From: CAYUTA01 sp964447605
GTDB taxonomy: Bacteria > Bacillota > Clostridia > Christensenellales > CAG-138
Direction of reading: 5' to 3'
Assembly: GCA_964447605.1 (NCBI GenBank)
Contig: CAYUTA010000001.1
Coordinates: 25,640-89,639 of the forward strand
DNA length: 64,000 bases
Below, one piece after another: positions 47,087-55,079 of the stretch. Under the pieces are notes generated by a model. That model made no database searches, was not told the DNA's origin, and saw nothing but the letters and a program-made list of their open reading frames with translations. The translations under genes and the position numbers were made by a program. Positions within the stretch are counted from its first letter, which is position 1. Each line of letters starts with the position of its first letter.

Positions 47087-48840
47087 TATTGCAGGCATTG
47101 GTATCCTATTACGAAACCCTTGCCGCCCAGGGACGCATTGCCCGGCCGGGCTGGGGTGTGGCGAGGGTATCCTACGCGCTGGAACTGAGCCCGGCGGGAG
47201 AGTTGCTGGCGGTGCACTCCCTTCTAACCGGGGAGCAGCGCGGCCAAAAGACTGTTATGGCGTCCCGCAAGATGCTCATACCCCTCCCGGCCAAGCGCAC
47301 GGTGGGAGTGGAGGCCAATTTTTTGTGCGATAACGCCGCCTATATGCTGGGCTTTGACGGCAAAGGCAAGCCGGAGCGCGCAAGAGCGTGTTTTAAAAAG
47401 GCAATGGAACTGCATGCCGCCGTACTGGGGGACACGGATAACGTGATCGCAAAAGCCATCCGCGCTTTTTTTGAAAACTGGGATATAGACGGGGCGCGGG
47501 GGCACGCACGGATTGCGCCCTATGCCGCCGATCTGGAAAGCGGGGCGAATCTGGTGTTTCTTGTTGGCAGCGCGTTTGCACATGAGCAGCCGGAGATCGC
47601 GGCGCTGTGGCAGGCGCATTACGACGGCAGAGAGGCTGGCGACAAAGCGCGCTGTCTCGTCACCGGAGAGCTTGCGCGTCCTGCGGCGGTGCATCCCGCG
47701 ATTAAAGGCGTAAGGGACGCGCAGCCCAGCGGGGCGGCTCTGGTTTCCTTCAACGCGCCGGCCTTTTGCTCCTTTGGCAAGGAGCAAAACTACAACGCTC
47801 CCGTGGGCAAGTATGCCGCCTTTGCCTATACGACCGCGCTCAATCAGCTGATTGCTGACAAAGCGCACACCGTTATGATAGGCGACTCCACCGTGGTGTT
47901 TTGGGCGGAGGATGCGCAAACGGTTTATAGCGATGCCATGGCGGCTTTTTTGGGCGGCGAAAGCGCCGTGATGACGAACAGGGACCTGCGTTCCTTCATG
48001 CTGACCATAGCGGAGGGAAGAACGGCCGACTGGGACGGCATGCCGCTGCACCCCGACAACCGGTTTTTTATACTGGCGCTTGCGCCCAACGCCGCGCGGC
48101 TTTCCGTGCGCTTTTTTCTGCAGGATAGCTTCGGCGCGTTCTCGGGCAATATAGCAAGGCATTATGAAAACCTGTATATCGTAAGCGACAACCGCAGCAG
48201 GTTCGAGGACATCCCCCTTTGGGCCCTGTTGCAGGAGACGGTCAACTCCAGCGCGCGGGAAAAAAAGCCCTTGCCGCAGATGGCGGGAGACGTGCTCAGG
48301 GCGGTGCTGACGGGCGGACGCTATCCCGCCACGCTGTATCAGCAGACACAGCTTCGCATACGCGCGGAGCGCAGCATTTCCCGCGGCAGGGCGGCAATCA
48401 TCAAAGCGTATCTTAAAAGGAACACTACAAACGAAAAATACAAGGAGGCGGCGACCGTGGAACTCAATGAAAACACCATATACCAGCCCTATGTACTGGG
48501 GCGCATGTTCTCGGTGCTGGAGGCCATACAGGAATACGCAACCCCCGGCATCAATACCACCATTAAGGATAAATATTTCTCCTCGGCCTGTGCCACACCC
48601 GCCGTCGTGTTTCCCACGTTGATAAGCCTGTCGGAAAAGCACATGCGAAAGATTGACAATCCGGGCATGAAAACCCACTTTGCAAAGCAGTTTGGGGCGT
48701 TGACCGGCATGATTACAAAAGACTACCCGGCACACCACAATTTGCGGGAGCAGGGCGTGTTCCAGCTTGGCTATTATCATCAGAATCAAAAGCGGTACGA
48801 AAAGAAAAAGGACACGGACAATGAAAAAGGAGGAAATTAA
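47083..48840 (+). CDS. cas8c: Cas8c (Csd1), Cascade large subunit
   Basis: A 585-residue Csd1 protein, the large subunit that reads the PAM in type I-C Cascade. Typical parts: YYETLAAQGRIARPGWGVARV at the N terminus, FLCDNAAYMLGFDGKGKPERA, and the helical C-terminal quarter. ATG overlaps cas5c. The C-terminal part also encodes Cas11c from an internal start. Confidence 0.93.
   Translation: MILQALVSYYETLAAQGRIARPGWGVARVSYALELSPAGELLAVHSLLTGEQRGQKTVMASRKMLIPLPAKRTVGVEANFLCDNAAYMLGFDGKGKPERARACFKKAMELHAAVLGDTDNVIAKAIRAFFENWDIDGARGHARIAPYAADLESGANLVFLVGSAFAHEQPEIAALWQAHYDGREAGDKARCLVTGELARPAAVHPAIKGVRDAQPSGAALVSFNAPAFCSFGKEQNYNAPVGKYAAFAYTTALNQLIADKAHTVMIGDSTVVFWAEDAQTVYSDAMAAFLGGESAVMTNRDLRSFMLTIAEGRTADWDGMPLHPDNRFFILALAPNAARLSVRFFLQDSFGAFSGNIARHYENLYIVSDNRSRFEDIPLWALLQETVNSSAREKKPLPQMAGDVLRAVLTGGRYPATLYQQTQLRIRAERSISRGRAAIIKAYLKRNTTNEKYKEAATVELNENTIYQPYVLGRMFSVLEAIQEYATPGINTTIKDKYFSSACATPAVVFPTLISLSEKHMRKIDNPGMKTHFAKQFGALTGMITKDYPAHHNLREQGVFQLGYYHQNQKRYEKKKDTDNEKGGN
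48457..48840 (+). CDS. cas11c: Cas11c small subunit from an internal start in cas8c
   Basis: Within cas8c, in the same frame, AAGGAGG (48443-48449) lies 7 nt before GTG 48457, giving a 127-residue helical protein (start VELNENTIYQPYV, end KKKDTDNEKGGN). In type I-C systems studied, Cas11c is produced by such internal translation and lines the Cascade belly. Length and position match. Not proven here. Confidence 0.65.
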   Translation: MELNENTIYQPYVLGRMFSVLEAIQEYATPGINTTIKDKYFSSACATPAVVFPTLISLSEKHMRKIDNPGMKTHFAKQFGALTGMITKDYPAHHNLREQGVFQLGYYHQNQKRYEKKKDTDNEKGGN

Positions 48841-48841
48841 T

Positions 48842-49732
48842 ATGGCGGAAGCAATCAAAAACCGGTATGAATTCGTGATACTTTTCGAGGTGGAGAACGG
48901 CAATCCCAACGGCGACCCCGATGCCGGCAACATGCCGCGTATAGACCCCGAAACCAACCTTGGCATCATTACGGATGTGTGCCTGAAGCGCAAAATACGC
49001 AACTACGTGGAAACTGTGCGCGAGGGCGAGGCGGGCTATCGCATCTACATAAAGGATAGGGCGCCGCTCAACCGGAGCGACCTTGAAGCCCTTGCGTATC
49101 TGGGCATTGACGAAAAGAACGTCAAGGAGGCGAAAAAGAAGGACGATCAGCTGGATGAAAAGATTCGGGATTTCATGTGTAAAAATTTTTATGATATCCG
49201 CACCTTTGGCGCAGTGATGACAACCTTTGTAAAATCCGCCCTGAACTGCGGCCAGATACGGGGGCCGGTGCAGCTGGGCTTTGCCCGCAGCGTGGAGCCC
49301 GTGATTCCCCAGGAGGTAACCATCACCCGCGTAGCCATCACCACCGAGGCGGACGCGGCAAACAAAAAGACCGAGATGGGCCGCAAGTACATCGTACCCT
49401 ACGGCCTCTACCGCTGCGAGGGGTACGTTTCGGCCAATCTTGCCCGCAAGACAACCGGCTTTTCCGAGGAGGATCTGAACCTGTTCTGGCAGGCCGTGCT
49501 GAACTTGTTTGAGCACGATCACTCCGCCGCCCGCGGCAAAATGGCGGTACGGGAGCTGATCGTTTTCAAGCACGCCTCAGAGCTGGGGGAAGCGCCCGCC
49601 TACAAGCTGTTTGAGACGGTAAGCGTAAGGCGCAAGGCGGAGATAGACGTCGCCAGAAACTACGGCGACTATATCGTTTCCGTGGACGAGGCGGCGGTAC
49701 CCGCCGGGGTGAGCTGCCTGCGTATGGCGTAA
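48842..49732 (+). CDS. cas7c: Cas7c (Csd2), Cascade backbone subunit
   Basis: A 296-residue Cas7 protein that lines the crRNA. Family segments: NRYEFVILFEVENGNPNGDPDAGNMPR and the central FYDIRTFGAVM. The ATG at 48842 has AAAAAGGAGG in front; the frame is open upstream inside cas8c. One nucleotide after the cas8c stop. Confidence 0.95.
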   Translation: MAEAIKNRYEFVILFEVENGNPNGDPDAGNMPRIDPETNLGIITDVCLKRKIRNYVETVREGEAGYRIYIKDRAPLNRSDLEALAYLGIDEKNVKEAKKKDDQLDEKIRDFMCKNFYDIRTFGAVMTTFVKSALNCGQIRGPVQLGFARSVEPVIPQEVTITRVAITTEADAANKKTEMGRKYIVPYGLYRCEGYVSANLARKTTGFSEEDLNLFWQAVLNLFEHDHSAARGKMAVRELIVFKHASELGEAPAYKLFETVSVRRKAEIDVARNYGDYIVSVDEAAVPAGVSCLRMA

Positions 49733-50397
49733 TGGCGCGCGATAGCGGCGAGGATCGCCTGCAGCTTTCAGGTCTTCAGCATTTCCTGTTTTGCCGCAGG
49801 CAATGGGCGCTTATCCATATTGAAAACATATGGTGCGACAACGTGCGCACCGTGGAGGGCAACATCATGCACGCGCGCACCTACAACGAGACGCTGACTG
49901 AAAAACGGGGCGACCTCATCATCACGCGGGGCATGGGCGTATTTTCAAACAATTTGGGCGTTAGCGGCAAGTGCGACGTTGTGGAGTTTCATAAAAGCGA
50001 GCAAGGCGTGCGCATCCATGGCTGGGACGGTCTGTGGGAGCCGTATCCTGTGGAATACAAACGGGGGGAGCCCAAGACGGGCAATTGTGATTGTGCGCAG
50101 CTATGCGCGCAGGCCATGTGCCTTGAGGAGATGCTCTGCTGCGCAATAGCCGAGGGGGCGCTGTTTTACGGCGAAACAAAACGCCGACAGAAGGTGTTAT
50201 TCACGGATGAACTCCGCAGCGGGGTACAGAATGCTTTTTCCGAGATGCACGCTCTGTACGGACGGGGCCATACCCCAAGGGTAAAGCCCCAAAAGGCCTG
50301 CCGTGCCTGCTCGCTTGTAGAGCAATGCATGCCGGGCGCGCTTAGAGCAAAGCCTGTGAAAGCGTATATTGAGGAGAGCCTATGCGAAAAATGCTGA
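49732..50397 (+). CDS. cas4: Cas4 exonuclease for spacer acquisition
   Basis: A 221-residue Cas4: N-terminal Cys (FLFCRRQWALIH), the nuclease motif VEYKRGEPK, and C-terminal Fe-S cysteines CRACSLVEQCMPG. It helps select PAM-bearing prespacers in I-C systems. Starts on the last base of cas7c and overlaps cas1. Confidence 0.94.
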   Translation: MARDSGEDRLQLSGLQHFLFCRRQWALIHIENIWCDNVRTVEGNIMHARTYNETLTEKRGDLIITRGMGVFSNNLGVSGKCDVVEFHKSEQGVRIHGWDGLWEPYPVEYKRGEPKTGNCDCAQLCAQAMCLEEMLCCAIAEGALFYGETKRRQKVLFTDELRSGVQNAFSEMHALYGRGHTPRVKPQKACRACSLVEQCMPGALRAKPVKAYIEESLCEKC

Positions 50398-51413
50398 ACA
50401 CCCTGTATGTCACCACCGAACAAGCGTACCTTACGCTGGATGGCGAAAACGTGGTGGCGCAGAAGAAGGACGAGACGCTGGCCCGCTTCCCGCTGCATTC
50501 GCTGGAGGGCATCATCATGTTTACCTACGCCGGCGCAAGCCCCGCGCTCATGGGGGCCTGTGCCGACCGCGGCGTCGCCGTAAGCTACTGCACGCCCACG
50601 GGACGGTTCCTTGCACGCGCAGTGGGCAGCAGCAACGGCAATGTGCTGCTGCGCAGAACGCAGTACCGTGTCGCTGACGACGAGGTGAAAAGCTGCGCCA
50701 TCGCGCGAAATATGATATTTGCTAAAACCTGCAATTGCCGTTGGGTAATAGAGCGCATGCTGCGGGATCACGGCATGCGGCTGAACAAGCCGTTGCTAGA
50801 AAGCGTCTCCGAATCGCTCAAGGCCGCCCTGCCAGGAATGCGCAAGACAGACGATCTCGACAGTCTGCGGGGCATGGAGGGCGACGCGGCAAGCACGTAT
50901 TTCGGCGTGTTTGACGAACTGATACTGAGCGGCAAGCAGGCGTTTGCATTTCCTTCGCGTTCCCGCCGCCCGCCGCTCGACAGGTGCAACGCGCTGCTGT
51001 CCCTTGCCTATGCATTGCTTGCCAACGACTGTGCCGGGGCCTTGGAAACGGCAGGGCTGGACAGCTATGTGGGCTTTATGCACCGGGATAGACCCGGCCG
51101 CGCATCGCTGGCGCTGGACATGATGGAGGAATTGCGGCCCTGCTTTGCAGACAGGTTTGTGCTTACGCTGATAAACAATCGGATCATCCGGCCGGACGAT
51201 TTTCAGATACGTGAAAGCGGCGCTGTGCTTCTCATGGATGATGGGCGGAAAAAATTCTTAAAAGCCTGGCAGGAGCGTAAACGCGAACAGCTGACGCATC
51301 CCTATCTAAAAGAAAAGCTGACATGGGGGCTGTTGCCCCACATTCAGGCCAAGCTGCTTTCGCGCCATCTGCGCGGCGATTTGGACGAGTATCCGCCGTT
51401 TTTATGGAAGTAG
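50382..51413 (+). CDS. cas1: Cas1 integrase (type I-C)
   Basis: A 343-residue Cas1. Segments: LNTLYVTTEQAYLTLDGE, the central GMEGDAASTYFGVFDEL with a catalytic Glu, and the end HLRGDLDEYPPFLWK. Overlaps the cas4 end by 16 nt. Together with Cas2 it inserts spacers. All motifs appear intact, though the downstream array is reduced to one degenerate repeat. Confidence 0.95.
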   Translation: MRKMLNTLYVTTEQAYLTLDGENVVAQKKDETLARFPLHSLEGIIMFTYAGASPALMGACADRGVAVSYCTPTGRFLARAVGSSNGNVLLRRTQYRVADDEVKSCAIARNMIFAKTCNCRWVIERMLRDHGMRLNKPLLESVSESLKAALPGMRKTDDLDSLRGMEGDAASTYFGVFDELILSGKQAFAFPSRSRRPPLDRCNALLSLAYALLANDCAGALETAGLDSYVGFMHRDRPGRASLALDMMEELRPCFADRFVLTLINNRIIRPDDFQIRESGAVLLMDDGRKKFLKAWQERKREQLTHPYLKEKLTWGLLPHIQAKLLSRHLRGDLDEYPPFLWK

Positions 51414-51419
51414 GGAAAT

Positions 51420-51710
51420 ATGCTGGTGCTGATAGCCTATGATGTAAATACCGGGGACGCCGGCGGAAGAAGACGCCTGCGAAAGATAGCTAGACGCTGC
51501 ATGGATTATGGCCAGCGCGTGCAAAACAGCGTTTTTGAATGTCTGCTGGACGCGGCGCAGGCAAAATCGCTTAAGCACGAGCTTTGCGTGCTGATGGACG
51601 CGGAGAAGGATAGCCTGCGGCTATATTACCTTGGAAATAACTACAAGCCGAAAATCGAGCACTTTGGCGCAAAGCAGGGCTACGACCCCGAGGACACACT
51701 GATGATATAG
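51420..51710 (+). CDS. cas2: Cas2 (type I-C)
   Basis: A 96-residue protein, start MLVLIAYDVNTGDAGGRRRLRKI, with the catalytic-site Asp8 of the ferredoxin fold and QNSVFECLLD. Partner of Cas1. Six nt after cas1. Confidence 0.95.
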   Translation: MLVLIAYDVNTGDAGGRRRLRKIARRCMDYGQRVQNSVFECLLDAAQAKSLKHELCVLMDAEKDSLRLYYLGNNYKPKIEHFGAKQGYDPEDTLMI

Positions 51711-51713
51711 GTG

Positions 51714-51811
51714 CGAAGGTGCAGCGAACCTGCGCCATTGGGCCGCCCTCGCACCAGAATTTTACGAAAAACAGATTGTCGCACTTCCCTCGCGGGAACG
51801 CGGATTGCAAT
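51714..51811 (+). CRISPR. Leader-like hairpin and one solitary, degenerate CRISPR repeat
   Basis: After cas2 comes GGTGCGAAGGTGCAGCG...CTCGCACC, an arrangement typical of the start of type I-C leaders. A single repeat-like unit follows at 51778-51811: GTCGCAC, a TTCCC/GGGAA stem, then GCGGATTGCAAT, which differs at two sites from the tag GTGGATTGAAAT. No second repeat and no spacers follow before the DUF1989 gene at 51919. Confidence 0.6.
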
Positions 51812-51918
51812 AAGGGCGCCGGCGCCATGGTTTGTGTGATATGATCATCCATGGGCAAAAACATGCGCTTCAGTTTGTTTGCGCCGTGCGCTCAATAAAG
51901 AGAAGGTTGGAGGCAATT

Positions 51919-52503
51919 ATGAAACAAGAGTATACGATCCATGCCGGTCATGGCGCGGCAGTGGCCGCAATGAAAGGTCAGACGATCGCCATTATCGATC
52001 TGGAAGGAAGCCAGGTCGTTGACTTTTTTGCGGAAGCGGCCGGGAATTCGGATGAATTTTTATCTACGGGCGTCACGGTCGATTGCAACGAATCCTTGCG
52101 ACTGGAGGTCGGCGATTTGATTTACACCAATCTTTACCGGCCGATGTTTCAGCTTTTGCTGGATGATGTGGGAGAGCACGATCTGTTGCACCCATGCTGC
52201 AGACCGGAAATGTACGACTTCTTTTATCAAAACGGAGACGGGCATCCAAATTGTCTGGACAATATAAATGCCGCCCTGAAAAAGCAAAGACCGATCATAC
52301 ATCCCGTAAACCTGTTCATGTATACAAAAATTAATGCGGATGGACGTATTTCTGTAGAAAAGCCCGTCTCAAGGCCGGGGGACAGGGCGCTTCTGAAAGC
52401 GTTGATGGATGTGCGTTTGGGCGTGGCCGCCTGCAGCGTTTCGGAAAGCAAATGCAACGGCGGGGCATGTTCTCCAATCAAAATCGTGATTGAGGATGCG
52501 TAA
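51919..52503 (+). CDS. DUF1989 / urea-carboxylase-associated-like protein
   Basis: A 194-residue protein (start MKQEYTIHAGHGAAVAAMKGQTIAIIDL) with the segments VDFFA, TNLYRPMF and a Cys-containing end (CNGGACSPIKIVIED) typical of DUF1989, also called urea amidolyase-associated proteins. Family members occur by urea/guanidine carboxylases, but none is adjacent here, so the substrate is unknown. GTTGGAGG precedes the ATG. It lies just after the CRISPR remnant. Confidence 0.75.
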   Translation: MKQEYTIHAGHGAAVAAMKGQTIAIIDLEGSQVVDFFAEAAGNSDEFLSTGVTVDCNESLRLEVGDLIYTNLYRPMFQLLLDDVGEHDLLHPCCRPEMYDFFYQNGDGHPNCLDNINAALKKQRPIIHPVNLFMYTKINADGRISVEKPVSRPGDRALLKALMDVRLGVAACSVSESKCNGGACSPIKIVIEDA

Positions 52504-52550
52504 AACCCATTCCCGATAAATAAGCGCGGCGAAGTCTTTAAGCAGCGCAT

Positions 52551-52580
52551 TTGACAGCGGTGGATTCATCTGATTATACT
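52551..52580 (+). promoter_or_regulatory. Promoter of the DUF4230-like gene
   Basis: TTGACA (52551-52556), 18-nt spacer, TATACT (52575-52580), about 85 nt upstream of the start. Confidence 0.65.
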
Positions 52581-52664
52581 ACATATAATTGGAGAATCAG
52601 CCGTGCGGGCATGAAATGCGCGCGGCACGGCGTTTCAGCGATGAACATTGGAGAGGAGAACAGC

Positions 52665-53672
52665 ATGCCTGATATGAGCGAGCATACGCCGTCCCCGGAC
52701 GGGCAGGAACAGGCGGCGGCAGCTGAACGGAGAGACGAGGCGGGCACGCGTAAAGACCGGATCGAGCGGATGATCCAGCAGGCGCGCGACGGTAAAACTG
52801 CGCAGAGGGAGGCCTTTGCCGCAAGCGGACGTCGTCTGGGCGCGGATGAAAGGGAGCCGCCCGGGCGATGGGTGCGGAGGCCGCCGCATCGTGGGCAACG
52901 GCCGCGCAGACCACGGCGCGGCGATTTTGATTGCAATGCGGAGCGGGGGACATACCCGTACAGGAGGCGGAGGCATGGCTGCCGCATGGGCCGCCTTACG
53001 CGCAGGTTGACCGGTGCTGCGGTGCTGCTGGCGCTCATCATCGCGGTGATTCTTATCTTTTGGCCGCGTTTGCAGACGGCGCTTACGCCGAACTTCGCCA
53101 TCAGCCTGCCGGATTCGCTCCAGGGCTTGCTGCCGGATGAAAAGATGGGGTACAATGCCGTCGATTTTTCCAACGCCATTCTGGGCGAATCCCGCGAGCG
53201 GAAGGAGCTGGTTGTTATGGAGCAGGATGTGGAGGTGACCAGCCAGATTTCGCAGGACCTGCTCAATATCGCCCTGTTCGCCAAGCAGAAAATCATTCGC
53301 TCGTTTGGCACGGGCGTATATACCGTCGACCTTGCGGCGCTGTGTGCGGAGGATATTGTGCTTGACGAGGACACCTGCATCATCACGGTGACCATACCGC
53401 ATGCAGGGCTGAGCTATGTCGGCGTGGATGTGGAAAGGACGGAGTTTGAAGACACGCAAAAGGCGCTGCTGGCCGTGGGCGATATCAAGCTGACCGCCGA
53501 GCAGAAGCATGTGCTCGACCAGTCCGTGGACACGGCGCTGCATGAGCGGTTAAGCGACCCCGCGCTGCTGACCAAGGCGGACGAGATCGCGCTCAATAAG
53601 GCGCGGGAGCTCTTTCAGGCGCCCGTTTCCGCCCTGTCCGAGACGTATGTCGTGAAGGTGGTTATGGCATAG
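52665..53672 (+). CDS. DUF4230-like membrane-anchored protein
   Basis: A 335-residue protein. Residues 1-110 are highly charged (Arg/Glu/Gly rich, probably disordered cytoplasmic), one membrane helix lies about 113-133 (AAVLLALIIAVILIFW), and a beta-rich outside domain follows (LVVMEQDVEV..., GVYTVDLAAL, ITVTIPHAGLSYVGVDVE). The domain looks like DUF4230, function unknown. GGAGAGGA precedes the ATG at 52665. Confidence 0.6.
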   Translation: MPDMSEHTPSPDGQEQAAAAERRDEAGTRKDRIERMIQQARDGKTAQREAFAASGRRLGADEREPPGRWVRRPPHRGQRPRRPRRGDFDCNAERGTYPYRRRRHGCRMGRLTRRLTGAAVLLALIIAVILIFWPRLQTALTPNFAISLPDSLQGLLPDEKMGYNAVDFSNAILGESRERKELVVMEQDVEVTSQISQDLLNIALFAKQKIIRSFGTGVYTVDLAALCAEDIVLDEDTCIITVTIPHAGLSYVGVDVERTEFEDTQKALLAVGDIKLTAEQKHVLDQSVDTALHERLSDPALLTKADEIALNKARELFQAPVSALSETYVVKVVMA

Positions 53673-54045
53673 GCGCCGTCTGCAAGGGAAAAAGACAGGC
53701 GTGCGCGTTTTTGCCGAATGCACAGGTGCTTGTATGCGAAAACGCATGATGAAGCTACGATACGGCGCGTCCCATCCAGGCGGGATGAGCCGAGTACGTG
53801 TTTTGCCGACCGTGCCGGGAAACGGCGCGGACAAAGCACGGTTGTACCGTTAAAATTGCGCTGCGAAAGGGCGGTTCCGGAATGGCGGAACGCCCCAGGT
53901 ACAATCTTATAAAAGGATGCAAGCGTTTTATAGAAAAAAGGAGTGTTTGCATACGTGGCGAGCCGCCCTTCAAGCCTTCCCGCCAGAACAGAGCCGATCA
54001 AGGATATCCAAAACAACGCGCAAAGCTGCCTTCGGCATGTAACCG

Positions 54046-54189
54046 CATAATTTTAACTGGCGGACATTGGGTACAGCCTCCTGATAAAGGAGCGGTATGG
54101 TAACTCTGCTTTGCCAAACGGCTGCACCCGTGTCCGCTTTTTCTTCGATGCTCTATTTCAATTTGCGCATCTTATCGTACGTTATCGGG
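54046..54189 (+). repeat. Long inverted repeat, left copy, with terminator-like hairpin
   Basis: This 144-bp segment is inverted at 58390-58521 with high identity except for a 9-nt insertion (near 54110). Within it GCGGACATTGGGTACAGCC (54060-54078) pairs with GGCTGCACCCGTGTCCGC (54120-54137), followed by TTTTTCTT, so it is also a terminator on plus for the DUF4230-like gene. The stretch before it, 53673-54045, contains no supportable gene. Confidence 0.75.
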
Positions 54190-54238
54190 CAATTGGCTTG
54201 GGAAACCATTCCTGTCGCACCTTTGCCCCTCTCATAAA

Positions 54239-54277
54239 TTACAATACGTTTACAACGCGATGCGGACTTGTTTACAA
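54239..54277 (+). promoter_or_regulatory. Direct-repeat operator upstream of the response regulator
   Basis: TTACAA occurs at 54239, 54250 and 54272, i.e. in 11- and 22-bp phase, as for OmpR/PhoB-type regulators. TACAAT at 54287-54292 is a probable -10 with no good -35, fitting an activated promoter. A matching pair precedes the lipoprotein gene at 56615. Confidence 0.6.
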
Positions 54278-54327
54278 GCCCGATGGTACAATGTTGTCGA
54301 ATGAACGCATTTGGAGGGGGACACGTC

Positions 54328-54990
54328 ATGGCGCGGAATCGGATCTTGGTCGTGGAAGACGACGACAGCATCAATAAAGTGATCGTGAAGAACCTGACCG
54401 CCGCAGGCTATGCAGCGTCCTCCTATATGGACGGCGCGGAGGCGGCGAACGCCGTTGCCCACGATGAGGACTATGACCTTGCGCTGCTGGATATCATGCT
54501 GCCCGGCATGGACGGCTTTGAACTGATGGGCTATATGAAACACGCCGACATTCCCGTGATCTATCTCACCGCCAAGAACGACGTGGACAGCAAGGTGCGG
54601 TGCTTACGCGACGGCGCGGAGGATTATATCGTCAAGCCCTTTGAGGTGCTGGAACTGCTGGTGCGCATTGAAAAGGTGCTGGAGCGCACGGGCAAGATGC
54701 AACAGGTGCTGGAAGTGGGCGATCTCTCCATCAACCTCATGGAGCGCTCCGTGCGCAAAAGGGGCGAGGAAATCTTTCTAAAACCGATGGAATTCGATCT
54801 GCTCGTCATGTTGGCGAAGAACAAGAACATTGCCCTCTCCCGCGAACGGCTGCTGCACGGGGTCTGGGGCGTAGACTATGCCGGCGAAACCCGCACCGTA
54901 GACGTGCATATCGCGCAGCTCCGCAAAAAGCTCGACCTCACCGACCAAGTCCGAACGATCACCAAGCTCGGCTATCGACTGGAGGATTAG
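54328..54990 (+). CDS. Two-component response regulator, OmpR family
   Basis: A 220-residue regulator: receiver domain (VVEDDDSINKV, phosphoacceptor D55 in LLDIMLPGMDG, Lys in IVKPFEVLELL) and a winged-helix DNA-binding domain (TRTVDVHIAQLRKKL, ITKLGYRLED). The ATG at 54328 follows GGAGGGGG. It probably binds TTACAA repeats ahead of its own gene and the lipoprotein gene; the partner kinase is downstream. Confidence 0.94.
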   Translation: MARNRILVVEDDDSINKVIVKNLTAAGYAASSYMDGAEAANAVAHDEDYDLALLDIMLPGMDGFELMGYMKHADIPVIYLTAKNDVDSKVRCLRDGAEDYIVKPFEVLELLVRIEKVLERTGKMQQVLEVGDLSINLMERSVRKRGEEIFLKPMEFDLLVMLAKNKNIALSRERLLHGVWGVDYAGETRTVDVHIAQLRKKLDLTDQVRTITKLGYRLED

Positions 54991-55016
54991 ATCATGCGCA
55001 TACGCCATATAGGATT

Positions 55017-55064
55017 CCAAAGGGCGAATGCCCTTTGGCGGGAGTGTGAGGGATGCGCCCTCAC
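55017..55064 (+). repeat. Double stem-loop repeat, copy A
   Basis: CCAAAGGGC/GCCCTTTGG then GTGAGGG/CCCTCAC, between the regulator and the kinase genes. Same order as copies at 8717-8762 and 7134-7180. Confidence 0.55.
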
Positions 55065-55079
55065 AAAAGAGGCCTCCCC

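Noticed and set aside
53798..54103. Open frame of 101 residues before the left inverted repeat
   Set aside because: No ribosome site, no motif, odd composition, and it runs through the terminator hairpin.
54205..54240. GTCGCACCTTTG... resembling the start of a CRISPR repeat
   Set aside because: Only the first 11 bases match; the 3' tag is absent and no second copy follows.
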